Source: JAWWOW01 sp033851265 (lineage in GTDB: Bacteria > Actinomycetota > Actinomycetes > JAWWOW01). Taken from it: a stretch of DNA of 64,000 bases. Each line of letters starts with the position of its first letter. The first letter of the stretch is position 1. The position numbers and the translations under genes are program-made. The notes under the pieces are model-generated. The model was not told the origin of the DNA. It worked only from the letters and a program-made list of their open reading frames with translations, and made no database searches. This document shows positions 45,761 to 54,226 of the stretch, piece by piece. The DNA lies in assembly GCA_033851265.1 (NCBI GenBank), contig JAWWOW010000015.1:1-64000 (forward strand), in the 5' to 3' direction.

Positions 45761-46492
45761 ATGCGCTTCGGCTCGGTCGCGACCGACTACGACGCGCATC
45801 GCCCGACGTACCCGGACGCGCTCTATGACGCGATTGATTCGTACGCCGGCGGGCTGCGTGGACTGCGCACCCTCGATGTCGGCGCCGGGAGTGGCATTGC
45901 GACACGGGCGCTGGTCGAGAGAGGAGCGAAGGTCACGGCGACGGACGTCGACCCGCAGATGCTCGCGGTGCTGCGCGCGCGTGACGACGACGTGGCGGTG
46001 GTGGTCGCCCGTGGGGAGGCATTGCCGTACGCCGCCGCGACGTTCGCGCTGGCGACCTGTGCGACGGCCTGGCACTGGATGGACGCGGGCCTCAGTGCGC
46101 GCGAGCTGACGCGGGTGCTCGCGCCGGGAGGCGTCCTCGCCGTGTGGTGGGGTTTCGCCGGACTGGCCCCATGCTCGGAGACTGGGGCCGAACACGAGGC
46201 ATTCCAACGCTGGCGGGCGAAGGAGGAGGACGGGCCGAAGCCACCGAACCGGGAGGACCCACTGACTTTTCTGTCGGCGAACGGGTTCGTCGAGGTGCGC
46301 TTCGAGGAGCACCGCTCAGCCCGCGAGGTGACCGTCGAAGACCACATCCAGCATGTGTGCACGCACTCACCCGTGCTCGCAATCGGCGCAGAGGTTGGCG
46401 GTTTGCAAGCAGACCTGCGCGCAGTCTTCGCTGATCGCGACACGGTGACGGAAAACCTTCACTGTGCTCTCACGTTGGCGCGGCGGCCGTGA
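45761..46492 (+). CDS. class I SAM-dependent methyltransferase (copy 1)
   Basis: A 243-residue small-molecule-type methyltransferase (Methyltransf_11 type). The N-terminal FGSVATDYDAHRPTYP resembles UbiE/BioC-like relatives, LDVGAGSGIATRAL is the SAM loop, TATDVDPQML the acidic strand, and CATAWHWMD the post-motif IV segment. No substrate can be assigned. Overlaps its paralogue by 4 bp. Confidence 0.88.
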   Translation: MRFGSVATDYDAHRPTYPDALYDAIDSYAGGLRGLRTLDVGAGSGIATRALVERGAKVTATDVDPQMLAVLRARDDDVAVVVARGEALPYAAATFALATCATAWHWMDAGLSARELTRVLAPGGVLAVWWGFAGLAPCSETGAEHEAFQRWRAKEEDGPKPPNREDPLTFLSANGFVEVRFEEHRSAREVTVEDHIQHVCTHSPVLAIGAEVGGLQADLRAVFADRDTVTENLHCALTLARRP

Positions 46493-47229
46493 GCCCGGTC
46501 GGCTCGCCGTTCGACGCACTCGTCGATGCCTACGACGCAGGGCGTCCGTCGTACCCGTCTGAGCTGTACGACGCGATCGACCGGCTGGCCCATCCGTTAG
46601 CGACGGCCGACGTCATCGAGATCGGCGCCGGCACTGGAATCGCAACGCGAGCGTTGAGTGACCGCGGCGCTCGTGTCGTCGCTGTCGACATCGGCGCGCA
46701 GATGCTGCAACGGCTGCGCGAACGCACGCCGCATCAGCCCGCCGTGTTGGCAACCGCAGATGCGTTGCCGTTCAAGGACAGCACTGCCGATCTCGTCTGC
46801 GCGGCGCAGGCCTGGCATTGGGTCAACGTCGATCGTGGCGGTTCGGAAGCGCGACGCGTGCTTCGGCCGGACGGCGCGCTCGCCGTGTGGTGGAACAACG
46901 TCGTTGCCGACGGGGAACCGTGGTTCGAGGCACAGCAGGCGCGACTAGAGGGGATGAGCCCGGGTTACTCCCGCGACTACCGGGCGCTGCCATCCAACGA
47001 GCCGCTCGCGATGTACTTCGCGACGATCGAGGTGTTCACGACGCGATGGACCCGCACGTTAGGGGTCGCGGACTACCTCGTCTGGCTGCGCTCCAAGTCC
47101 TACGTTGCCGCGATCGGCGACCGGCTGGACGAGTTTCTCTGCGCGGAAGAGGAGTCGTTGCGTGGCGCATTCCCGGACGGCAACGTCGAGGAACCGTTCG
47201 AGGTGCGTCTGGTGGTTGCGCGCGGATGA
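46489..47229 (+). CDS. class I SAM-dependent methyltransferase (copy 2)
   Basis: A 246-residue paralogue of the preceding gene, sharing the FD..VDAYDAGRPSYP opening, IEIGAGTGIATRAL SAM loop, AVDIGAQML and CAAQAWHWVNVD. The two copies differ throughout, so the duplication is not recent. GTG 46489 overlaps the first copy, and the ABC ATPase gene overlaps its stop, so methylation and export are probably co-regulated. Confidence 0.88.
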   Translation: MSPVGSPFDALVDAYDAGRPSYPSELYDAIDRLAHPLATADVIEIGAGTGIATRALSDRGARVVAVDIGAQMLQRLRERTPHQPAVLATADALPFKDSTADLVCAAQAWHWVNVDRGGSEARRVLRPDGALAVWWNNVVADGEPWFEAQQARLEGMSPGYSRDYRALPSNEPLAMYFATIEVFTTRWTRTLGVADYLVWLRSKSYVAAIGDRLDEFLCAEEESLRGAFPDGNVEEPFEVRLVVARG

Positions 47230-47942
47230 GCAGTGCGCGCGCAGTCGAGATCGAGCACCTTCGCGTCATTCGCGGCGGGGTCGAGGTGCTGCCTGACCTG
47301 TCGCTGCACATCGAAACGGAGACGGTCACCGGTCTGCTGGGTCCATCCGGTTGTGGCAAGACGACGTTGATCCGGGCGATTGTCGGCGTACAGATCGTCG
47401 CCGGTGGCAACGTAACGGTGCTCGGCAAACCCGCGGGCAGTCCGGCGTTGCGGCGCAGGATCGGTTACGTGACGCAGGCGCCGTCGGTGTACGCCGACCT
47501 CACCGTGATGCAGAACCTGCGGTACTTCGCTGCGGTGTTGCGTGCGCCGTCGAGGCAGATCGACCAAGTGCTGAATGCGGTCGCTCTCAATGACTTTGCT
47601 GACCAGCTGGTCGGCCGGCTCTCCGGTGGTCAACGGGCGCGAGTGTCGCTCGCCACCGCGTTACTGGGCGAACCCGAGCTCCTCGTCCTTGATGAGCCCA
47701 CCGTCGGTTTGGACCCGGTGCTGCGTCATGACTTGTGGGAGATGTTCCATGCGCTCGCGTCACAAGGCTCCACGCTGCTCGTGTCCAGCCATGTGATGGA
47801 TGAGGCGGCACGGTGCGACCAGCTGCTGCTCATGCGTAATGGACGGCTCATTGCAAGCACCACACCCGACGAGCTGCGGCGCAGCACTGGCGCCGAGGAC
47901 CTCGAGGAAGCGTTCCTTCGCCTCGTGAAGGCACCGGCATGA
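47226..47942 (+). CDS. ABC exporter ATP-binding protein
   Basis: A 238-residue ABC ATPase of the ABC-2 exporter (DrrA/CcmA-like) class: Walker A GPSGCGKTT, signature LSGGQRARVSLATAL, Walker B ELLVLDEPTVGLDP, and the switch His in VSSHVMDEA. It overlaps the second methyltransferase and the permease by 4 bp each. ATG 47226 is chosen at the ATGA junction; longer frames lie inside the methyltransferase gene. Confidence 0.92.
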   Translation: MSSARAVEIEHLRVIRGGVEVLPDLSLHIETETVTGLLGPSGCGKTTLIRAIVGVQIVAGGNVTVLGKPAGSPALRRRIGYVTQAPSVYADLTVMQNLRYFAAVLRAPSRQIDQVLNAVALNDFADQLVGRLSGGQRARVSLATALLGEPELLVLDEPTVGLDPVLRHDLWEMFHALASQGSTLLVSSHVMDEAARCDQLLLMRNGRLIASTTPDELRRSTGAEDLEEAFLRLVKAPA

Positions 47943-48673
47943 GTCCCGCGCTCGTTCTTGCCACCGCCCGCCGGGTGCTGCTGCAGCTACGCCACGACCC
48001 GCGAACCGTGGCGATGCTTCTCGTGGTCCCGTGCGTGCTGCTCGTCCTCCTCCGCTATGTCTTCGACGGCGTCCCGCAAACGTTTGACCGTGTCGGCACG
48101 CCGGTGCTCGGCATCTTCCCGTTCGTCGTGATGTTCGTCGTCACCTCGGTCGCGACGTTGCGCGAGCGATCTACGGGCACCCTCGAGCGGCTGCTCACCA
48201 TGCCCGTTGCGAAGCTCGATCTGCTCGGCGGATACGCCCTCGCGTTCGGTCTCATCGCCGTTGTCCAGTCGGTGCTGGCGGCGAGCCTGTGCCTCGGTTT
48301 GCTCGGCCTCGACGTACAAGGGCCGGAATGGTGGCTGCCGGTGGTCGCGGTCCTGGACGGGCTGCTCGGCATGGCCCTCGGGTTGTTCGTGAGCGCGTTC
48401 GCGACGACGGAGTTCCAAGCAGTGCAGTTCATGCCGGCCTTCGTGCTCCCACAGTTCTTGTTGTGCGGGTTGTTCGTGCCGCGCAACCAGATGGCCGACG
48501 TCCTCCACTGGTTGAGCGACGTACTGCCGTTGACCTACGCGGTCGAGGCAATGACTCGCATCACCAGCGGACACCTCGGCGGCGTGTTCGCGCGTGACGT
48601 CGCCATCATCGGGGCTGCGTCCGTGCTGGCCCTCGCCCTCGGTGCCGCCACCCTCCGCCGCCGCACGCCGTAG
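47939..48673 (+). CDS. ABC-2 type exporter permease
   Basis: A 244-residue membrane subunit with six predicted helices, the partner of the preceding ATPase. Typical features are LLQLRHDPRTVAML near the N-terminus, RERSTGTLERLLTMPV after helix 2, and the CGLFVPRNQM..VLHWLSDVLPLTYAVEAM segment before the last helix. The cargo is unknown; the co-encoded methyltransferases suggest a methylated small molecule or drug efflux. Confidence 0.9.
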   Translation: MSPALVLATARRVLLQLRHDPRTVAMLLVVPCVLLVLLRYVFDGVPQTFDRVGTPVLGIFPFVVMFVVTSVATLRERSTGTLERLLTMPVAKLDLLGGYALAFGLIAVVQSVLAASLCLGLLGLDVQGPEWWLPVVAVLDGLLGMALGLFVSAFATTEFQAVQFMPAFVLPQFLLCGLFVPRNQMADVLHWLSDVLPLTYAVEAMTRITSGHLGGVFARDVAIIGAASVLALALGAATLRRRTP

Positions 48674-48721
48674 CTCCACACACCCTGAATGGTCGCTCAG
48701 CCGAAGACAAACGCCCCTGGG

Positions 48722-48727
48722 TAGCCT
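48722..48727 (+). promoter_or_regulatory. -10-like TAGCCT before the proline dehydrogenase gene
   Basis: TAGCCT ends six bases before GTG 48734, with no ribosome-binding site, so a leaderless message is likely. Confidence 0.5.
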
Positions 48728-48733
48728 GCGACC

Positions 48734-49657
48734 GTGCTTCTCCGCCGGCCGATCCTCGTCGCGTCCCGGTCGAAGCTGCTCAAGAACACGATCAGCTCGG
48801 CACCGATCACGCGCAACGTCGTACGCCGGTTCGTCGCCGGGGAAACCGTCGACGACGCGGTGCGCACAACCCGCGTGCTCGTCGATGCGGGACTGCAGGT
48901 CTCTCTGGACCACCTCGGTGAGGACACCGAAGACGTCGGCCAGGCCGAAGCCGCGACCAAGGCTTACCTGACGTTGCTCTCGCGACTGTCCGAGCAGGGA
49001 CTGACACCGGCGGCCGAGGTGTCGGTCAAGCTCTCTGCGGTCGGGCAGGTCCTCGACGAGCAGTTGGCGCTCGACAACGCGGCCGCGATCTGCGAAGCCG
49101 CGCGAACTGCTGGCACGACCGCGACACTCGACATGGAAGACCACACGACAACGGAGTCGACGCTGCGCGTGCTCGCTGAGCTGCGCAAGACCTTCCCGAG
49201 CACGGGCGCGGTCATCCAGGCATATCTGCGTCGCTCCGAGGACGACTGCCGCGCGCTCGCGACCGTCGGTTCCCGGGTTCGGTTGTGCAAGGGGGCATAC
49301 GACGAGCCGGAGTCCGTCGCGTTCCGCGACCCGGATGCAGTGAACCGCTCGTACGCGCGTTGCCTCGCGATCCTGATGGCTGGGCAGGGCTACCCGATGG
49401 TCGCGACGCACGACCCGAAGCTCGTCAGCCTCGCCGCGCAGCTGGTGGAGGAGCATGACCGCGCTCCCGACACCTACGAGTACCAGATGCTCTACGGCGT
49501 ACGACCCGACGAGCAGCGTCGGCTCGTCGCCGCGGGGGAGACCGTTCGCGTCTACACGCCGTACGGCGACCAGTGGTACGGCTACCTCATGCGCCGCATG
49601 GCCGAGCGCCCCGCCAACGTCGCGTTCTTCCTGCGCGCGATGGCCACCCGCGGCTGA
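48734..49657 (+). CDS. proline dehydrogenase
   Basis: FAD-dependent oxidation of proline to pyrroline-5-carboxylate. The 307-residue monofunctional enzyme (PutB type) has the barrel core with LDHLGE, SVKLSAVG, TLDMEDHTTTESTL, LRLCKGAY-like VRLCKGAYDEP, ATHDPKL and YEYQMLYGVR, then the proline-site YGDQWYGYLMRRMAERP. No P5C dehydrogenase gene is next to it; proC follows after 17 bp. Confidence 0.94.
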   Translation: MLLRRPILVASRSKLLKNTISSAPITRNVVRRFVAGETVDDAVRTTRVLVDAGLQVSLDHLGEDTEDVGQAEAATKAYLTLLSRLSEQGLTPAAEVSVKLSAVGQVLDEQLALDNAAAICEAARTAGTTATLDMEDHTTTESTLRVLAELRKTFPSTGAVIQAYLRRSEDDCRALATVGSRVRLCKGAYDEPESVAFRDPDAVNRSYARCLAILMAGQGYPMVATHDPKLVSLAAQLVEEHDRAPDTYEYQMLYGVRPDEQRRLVAAGETVRVYTPYGDQWYGYLMRRMAERPANVAFFLRAMATRG

Positions 49658-49674
49658 CGCGGCATGATGGCTAC

Positions 49675-50493
49675 ATGAGCGTCAAGAACGACACGGTTGC
49701 CGTGCTCGGCGCCGGCAAGATGGGTGAGACCCTCATGTCCGGTCTGCTGCGCGCGGGCGGTTCCCCGGCAGACCTGGTCTTCACCGAGCATCAACCGGAG
49801 CGGCGCACCATCCTCGAATCGCGGTACGACGTGCGCGGGGTCACGACCGCTGAGGCCGCACAGCTGGCCGACACGCTGCTCATCGCGGTGAAGCCGCAAG
49901 AGATGGGTGCGTTGCTGGAGGAACTCGCGCCGGCTGCCTCGCCCCGCAACCTCGTCATCTCGATCGCCGCCGGTATCCCGACGGCGTTCATCGAGGCGCG
50001 TCTCCCTGATGGCGTGCCGGTCGTCCGCGTGATGAGCAACACGCCCGCACTCGTCGACGAGGCGATGTCGGCGGTCAGCGCCGGCGCGCATGCAAGCGAG
50101 GACCACCTCGCTCGCGCCGAGAAGCTGCTGCGCGCGGTCGGCAAGGTCGTCCGCGTTCCCGAGTCGCAGCTCGACGCGGTGACGGCGTTGTCGGGCAGCG
50201 GACCGGCGTACTTCTTCTACCTGGTCGAAGCGATGATCGACGCGGGCATCCTCCTCGGCTTGCCCCGCGCCATCGCCGCCGACCTCATCGTGCAGACCGC
50301 GGTCGGCTCGGCCGTGATGCTGCGCGACTCCGGCGAGCACCCGGTGCAGCTACGTGAGGCGGTCACCTCTCCGGGCGGTACGACGATCGCGGCCATTCGC
50401 GAGCTCGAGAACCACGGTGTCCGCGCCGCCCTCCTCGCCGCGTTGGAGGCCGCCCGCAACCGTTCGCGGGAGCTCGCCGCCGGGCAAGGCTGA
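49675..50493 (+). CDS. proC: pyrroline-5-carboxylate reductase
   Basis: Reduces P5C to proline, the reverse direction of the upstream enzyme. The 272-residue protein has VAVLGAGKMGETLM for NADPH, AVKPQEM, VRVMSNTPALVDEAM, and the C-terminal signature beginning GSGPAYFFYLVEAMIDAG and ending SPGGTTIAAI. ATG 49675 is chosen; frames from 49573 run within the proline dehydrogenase gene. acuC begins 3 bp later. Confidence 0.95.
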   Translation: MSVKNDTVAVLGAGKMGETLMSGLLRAGGSPADLVFTEHQPERRTILESRYDVRGVTTAEAAQLADTLLIAVKPQEMGALLEELAPAASPRNLVISIAAGIPTAFIEARLPDGVPVVRVMSNTPALVDEAMSAVSAGAHASEDHLARAEKLLRAVGKVVRVPESQLDAVTALSGSGPAYFFYLVEAMIDAGILLGLPRAIAADLIVQTAVGSAVMLRDSGEHPVQLREAVTSPGGTTIAAIRELENHGVRAALLAALEAARNRSRELAAGQG

Positions 50494-50496
50494 CCT

Positions 50497-51681
50497 ATGA
50501 GTGAATCCGTGCGCGTGGTCTGGGAGGACGCGCTCGCGGCATACAACTTCGGACCGTCACATCCACTCGCGCCCGTGCGCGTCGTGCTCACAATGTCGCT
50601 CGCACGCAGCCTTGGCGTCCTCGACGCAGTGACCATGTCCGGCGCAGCGCCCGCGGATGACTCCACTCTGGAGTTGGTACACAGTCCGGAGTACGTCGCG
50701 GCCGTCAAACGCGCCGGTACGCCGCCGCTGACCGCCGACATGGAGCACGGTCTCGGCACTCCCGACGACCCGGTGTTCGAGGGCATGCACGACGCCAGCG
50801 CACTTGTCGCCGGTGCTTCGGTAGCGGCGGCGCGGGCGATCTGGACAGAAGGTGCGCAGCATGCTGCGAACATCGCCGGCGGGCTTCATCACGCGATGCC
50901 CGACATGGCGTCCGGCTTCTGCATCTACAACGACGCCGCCATCGCGATCGCCTGGCTGCTGGCAAATGGCGCTGAGAAAGTTGCCTACGTCGATGTCGAC
51001 GTTCACCACGGCGACGGTGTGCAAGCCGTGTTCTATGACGATCCGCGCGTGCTGACGATCAGCCTGCACGAGAGCGGTCGCTACCTCTTTCCTGGCACCG
51101 GCTACCCGGACGAGACCGGCGGGCCCAACGCGCCGGGCACGTCCGTCAACGTGGCGCTGCCACCGGGCGCGCGCGATGGGGGCTGGCTGCGCGCGTTCGA
51201 TGCGGTGGTGCCGCCGTTGGTGCGCGCGTTCGCGCCGGACGTGTTGGTCACGCAACAGGGTTGCGACAGTCACGTGCTCGATCCGCTCGCACATCTCGCA
51301 CTGACGGTCGATGGTCAGGCTGCGTCGTACGCCGCGCTGCATCAGCTCGCGCACGACGTCACGGGTGGCCGATGGCTGGCTCTCGGCGGTGGTGGCTACG
51401 AGTTGGTGCAGGTCGTGCCGCGAGCGTGGACCCGGCTGCTGGGCCACCTCGCCGGCACACCGGTCGACCCGGAGACCGAGACGCCCGACGACTGGCGCGA
51501 AGAGGCCAAGCGCCGCACCGGCGAGACCGCGCCGCGGCTGATGACCGACGGGGGGGATCCGACCTACGTCCCGTTCGACCCGGCCACCGCGGACCCCGCC
51601 GACCCGATCGATGCCGCGGTCACCGACACCCGCGCGGCCGTGTTTCCGTTCCATGGCTTGGACCCGCGAGCAGCCTCATGA
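50497..51681 (+). CDS. acuC: AcuC-type protein deacetylase (histone deacetylase family)
   Basis: Zn-dependent class I HDAC-like lysine deacetylase, in Bacillus a regulator of acetyl-CoA synthetase. It is 394 residues with AGGLHHAMPDMASGFCIYND, VDVDVHHGDGVQAVFYDD (zinc and charge-relay residues), SLHESGRYLFPGTG, QQGCDSHVLDPLAHL and the late GGGGYELVQVVPRAW. It overlaps the next gene by 4 bp and sits in the proline operon. Confidence 0.92.
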   Translation: MSESVRVVWEDALAAYNFGPSHPLAPVRVVLTMSLARSLGVLDAVTMSGAAPADDSTLELVHSPEYVAAVKRAGTPPLTADMEHGLGTPDDPVFEGMHDASALVAGASVAAARAIWTEGAQHAANIAGGLHHAMPDMASGFCIYNDAAIAIAWLLANGAEKVAYVDVDVHHGDGVQAVFYDDPRVLTISLHESGRYLFPGTGYPDETGGPNAPGTSVNVALPPGARDGGWLRAFDAVVPPLVRAFAPDVLVTQQGCDSHVLDPLAHLALTVDGQAASYAALHQLAHDVTGGRWLALGGGGYELVQVVPRAWTRLLGHLAGTPVDPETETPDDWREEAKRRTGETAPRLMTDGGDPTYVPFDPATADPADPIDAAVTDTRAAVFPFHGLDPRAAS

Positions 51682-52490
51682 GGGCACCGACCCGTGCCGA
51701 GCTCCGTGAGCACCTGGTCGCTTCGCGTATCGCCGGCGAGGTGGGCACGCCCCGCGAGAACAATCTGCGCAATATCGGCAATGCCGCCCGGCAGGATCCG
51801 TCGTTCACCTTCGGGCTGTCGTGGGACGGTCGGTGGGACGCCGACGCGATCCTCGCCACCATGGTCGAGCGGGCGGGGATCAACGCCGATCCGGCCTATC
51901 GGGAAGGCCCGGACACGATCGACCCGGACCGGACGATCGAGCGGCTCGATGCGATGGCTGCTCGGCTGCTGCAAGCCGCCCAGCGCAAGGAGCGCGTGTT
52001 GCTCGCAACCGGGCACCCGTCCGGTTTGCTGCCGATCCATCTCGCGGTGGCAGCGGCACTGTCGGCAGCGGGCGCGAACGTCGTCACGCCGGGTGTCGGC
52101 CTCAAGTACGAGAGCGCGGCGCGGAGCCGCTGGCGTCACCGCGAGATTCGCTACCTGGCTGGTGTCGCCATGGTCAGCAGTGGCGGGGAGCTCAACCACA
52201 CGCACTCGGCCCGACCGATGGAGCTCATCCTCGGCAGCCTTGAAGCGGCCGGAACCGAGCGGCCCGACCTGGTCGTGGCTGATCACGGTTGGGCCGGGGC
52301 TGCCGCGCAGGCCGGCATCAAAACGGTCGGGTTCGCCGACTCGAACGACCCTGCGCTCTTCGTCGGTGAGGCCGAGGGGTTGCTCGAGGTGGTGGTTCCG
52401 CTCGACGACAACGTGCTGCCTCATCTGTACGAGCCGGTCGCGGCGTACCTCATCCGTGACCTGGTGACCCAAACAGCGCAATCCGATTGA
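51678..52490 (+). CDS. conserved actinobacterial protein, putative phosphatase
   Basis: A 270-residue protein regularly found between acuC and an excisionase-type HTH gene in actinomycetes, where it is generally labelled phosphatase. I see LLATGHPSGLLPIHLAVA, an ELNHTHSARPME segment and VVADHGWAGAAAQAG, which look like catalytic His/Asp positions, but no standard phosphatase motif that proves the activity. ATG 51678 overlaps the acuC stop. Confidence 0.7.
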   Translation: MRAPTRAELREHLVASRIAGEVGTPRENNLRNIGNAARQDPSFTFGLSWDGRWDADAILATMVERAGINADPAYREGPDTIDPDRTIERLDAMAARLLQAAQRKERVLLATGHPSGLLPIHLAVAAALSAAGANVVTPGVGLKYESAARSRWRHREIRYLAGVAMVSSGGELNHTHSARPMELILGSLEAAGTERPDLVVADHGWAGAAAQAGIKTVGFADSNDPALFVGEAEGLLEVVVPLDDNVLPHLYEPVAAYLIRDLVTQTAQSD

Positions 52491-52549
52491 TCCCATTACC
52501 ATCAGTAGTCACGCCAGACGGCGGCTTCCACACGGTGATCAAATCCCGC

Positions 52550-52599
52550 TACTCTGAGCAAGCACGGCCGTGTTGCCGTACCGGAGGGGAAGCCGGTAC
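52550..52599 (+). promoter_or_regulatory. -10 box and leader hairpin of the HTH gene
   Basis: TACTCT at 52550-52555 fits a -10 box. In the presumed leader GTACCGG (52578-52584) pairs perfectly with CCGGTAC (52593-52599), and the loop AGGGGAAG shows an SD-like sequence. The true AAGGAAG site lies before ATG 52627. Confidence 0.4.
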
Positions 52600-52626
52600 C
52601 CGCGCCGTGAAAAGGAAGTTGCGATC

Positions 52627-52884
52627 ATGGTTGCTGGCGGTCCAGTCGGAGGCCCAGGTTTGGGCACTACCGGCACTGGGGGCGGGGGCCTCGACCGGCC
52701 ACTATCGGACGTGCGGTTCCTGACCGTCGCCGAGGTCGCCGCGCTGATGCGTGTCTCCAAGATGACGGTGTACCGGCTCGTTCACGGCGGCGGGTTGCCC
52801 GCAGTCCGCGTCGGTCGGTCCTTCCGCGTGCCTGAGCAGGCAGTCCACGAATACCTGCGGGACGCCTACTACGACGTGGGCTAG
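52627..52884 (+). CDS. excisionase/MerR-type helix-turn-helix DNA-binding protein
   Basis: An 85-residue transcription factor: a Gly-rich N-terminal arm of ~25 residues, then one winged HTH of the excisionase/BldC type (FLTVAEVAALMRVSKMTVYR as the first two helices, VRVGRSFRVPEQAVHEYL as the wing and third helix). It is not BldC itself, which is shorter and different in sequence. Its place near bldN recalls the Streptomyces gene bdtA, but I am not certain of that link. AAGGAAG precedes ATG 52627. Confidence 0.85.
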   Translation: MVAGGPVGGPGLGTTGTGGGGLDRPLSDVRFLTVAEVAALMRVSKMTVYRLVHGGGLPAVRVGRSFRVPEQAVHEYLRDAYYDVG

Positions 52885-53036
52885 ACCCACCTCACTTCAG
52901 CCACGGTCATGCCCAAATGGTCGTTGGTCGCGCGATCGTGCGACCGTTTGCTCTTGATCGTTTCGACGATTCCGGGTCCGAGTAGGCTGAGCCTCGTTCC
53001 ATCGACGCACGGCATCCCGGAGCGAGGTCCTTTTTC

Positions 53037-53135
53037 GTGGGTTCGGTCATCAAGAAGCGCCGCAAGCGCATGGCGAAGAAGAAGCACCGCAAGCTCCTCA
53101 AGAAGACGCGCGTCCAGCGCCGCAATAAGAAGTAG
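53037..53135 (+). CDS. bS22-like tiny ribosomal protein (AURKAIP1/COX24 domain)
   Basis: A 32-residue, extremely basic peptide starting MGSVIKKRRKRMAKKKHRKL and ending TRVQRRNKK. This is the actinobacterial bS22 protein seen in mycobacterial ribosomes, related to the mitochondrial AURKAIP1/COX24 domain. GTG 53037 follows a GGAGCGAGG ribosome-binding site. TAGGCT at 52983-52988 may be its -10 box. Confidence 0.9.
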   Translation: MGSVIKKRRKRMAKKKHRKLLKKTRVQRRNKK

Positions 53136-53161
53136 GCCCGGCCCACCCTCCGGCCATCCCC

Positions 53162-54226
53162 ATGCCGCCCGCTGCCACGCCCCCCACGGCTCCCCGCGTC
53201 GTTCTCGTCACCGGGGTGTCCCGGTGGCTGGGAGGTCGACTAGCCGCCCTGCTGGCGAGCGAGCCCTCGATCACCACGGTCATCGGGGTCGATGTCGTCC
53301 CGCCGAAGTCCGCGCTCCCGGGCGTGGAGTTCGTCCGCGCCGACATCCGTAACCCGATCATCGCCAAGGTCATCACCTCCTCCGAGGTGGACACGGTCCT
53401 GCACATGAACGTGATCGCCACCCCGCTGGGTGCGGGTGGCCGGTCGGCGATGAAAGAGATCAACGTCATCGGCACGATGCAGCTGCTGGCTGCCTGCCAG
53501 AAGGCCCCTTCGGTACGCCGGCTCGTGGTCAAGTCGACAACGGCGGTCTACGGCTCGTCGCCCCGCGACCCCGCGCTGTTCACCGAGGAGGAGGAGCCCC
53601 GCGAGCTCCCGCGTTCCGGCTACGGCAAAGACGCGGTCGAGGTCGAGGGCTACGTCCGAGGGTTCGGCCGGCGCCGTCCGGACGTCGCGGTGACGACCCT
53701 GCGCTTCACGAACTTCGTCGGGCCGGAGATTGACACGCCGCTGACGCGTTACTTCACGCTTCCTGTCGTGCCACGCGTCATCGGTTATGACCCGCGACTA
53801 CAACTGCTGCACGAAAGCGACGCGATCGAAGTGCTCCGACTTTCCGCGATGGAGAACCGGCCGGGAACATTCAACGTGGGTGGTGACGGAGTGATGCTGT
53901 TGTCGCAAGCGATCCGTCGCGCCGGACGACCGGAAGTGTTTGTTCCGGGGCCTGCTGTGTCCATGGTCGGCGGCCTGTTCCGACGGTTCGGGCTTGTCGA
54001 CTTCTCCCCAGAACAGTTGCGTTTTCTCGAACACGGCCGCGTCGTGGACTCCACTCGGTTGCACACGCAGTTCGGCTACACGCCGAAGTACACAACCGCC
54101 GAGGCGTTCGCCGACTTCGTCGGCTCCTGCATCAATCGCCGTTACCTGCCGACGCGTCAGGTCGCCGCGCTCGAGGCACGGGTTCTTGACCGGCTCGCCG
54201 CACGACGGAGCACCGTCGATGCCTGA
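53162..54226 (+). CDS. NAD-dependent epimerase/dehydratase-like protein with atypical motifs
   Basis: A 354-residue extended short-chain dehydrogenase-like protein. The nucleotide loop is TGVSRWLG (17-24), where the usual central Gly of TGxxGxxG is Arg21. The expected YxxxK catalytic pair is not in place: GYGKDAVE has Lys two, not four, residues after Tyr. Other parts (VDTVLHMNVIA, VVKSTTAVYG, TTLRFTNFVGP) are typical. It may bind nucleotide without catalysing a redox step. It overlaps the acyltransferase gene by 8 bp; epimerase, acyltransferase and HAD phosphatase commonly cluster in actinomycetes. Confidence 0.85.
   Translation: MPPAATPPTAPRVVLVTGVSRWLGGRLAALLASEPSITTVIGVDVVPPKSALPGVEFVRADIRNPIIAKVITSSEVDTVLHMNVIATPLGAGGRSAMKEINVIGTMQLLAACQKAPSVRRLVVKSTTAVYGSSPRDPALFTEEEEPRELPRSGYGKDAVEVEGYVRGFGRRRPDVAVTTLRFTNFVGPEIDTPLTRYFTLPVVPRVIGYDPRLQLLHESDAIEVLRLSAMENRPGTFNVGGDGVMLLSQAIRRAGRPEVFVPGPAVSMVGGLFRRFGLVDFSPEQLRFLEHGRVVDSTRLHTQFGYTPKYTTAEAFADFVGSCINRRYLPTRQVAALEARVLDRLAARRSTVDA

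Noticed and set aside
44888..49456. Long minus-strand open frames (44888-46312 and 47987-49456)
   Set aside because: They lie antisense to well-recognised isomerase, methyltransferase, permease and proline dehydrogenase genes and show no protein-like patterns.
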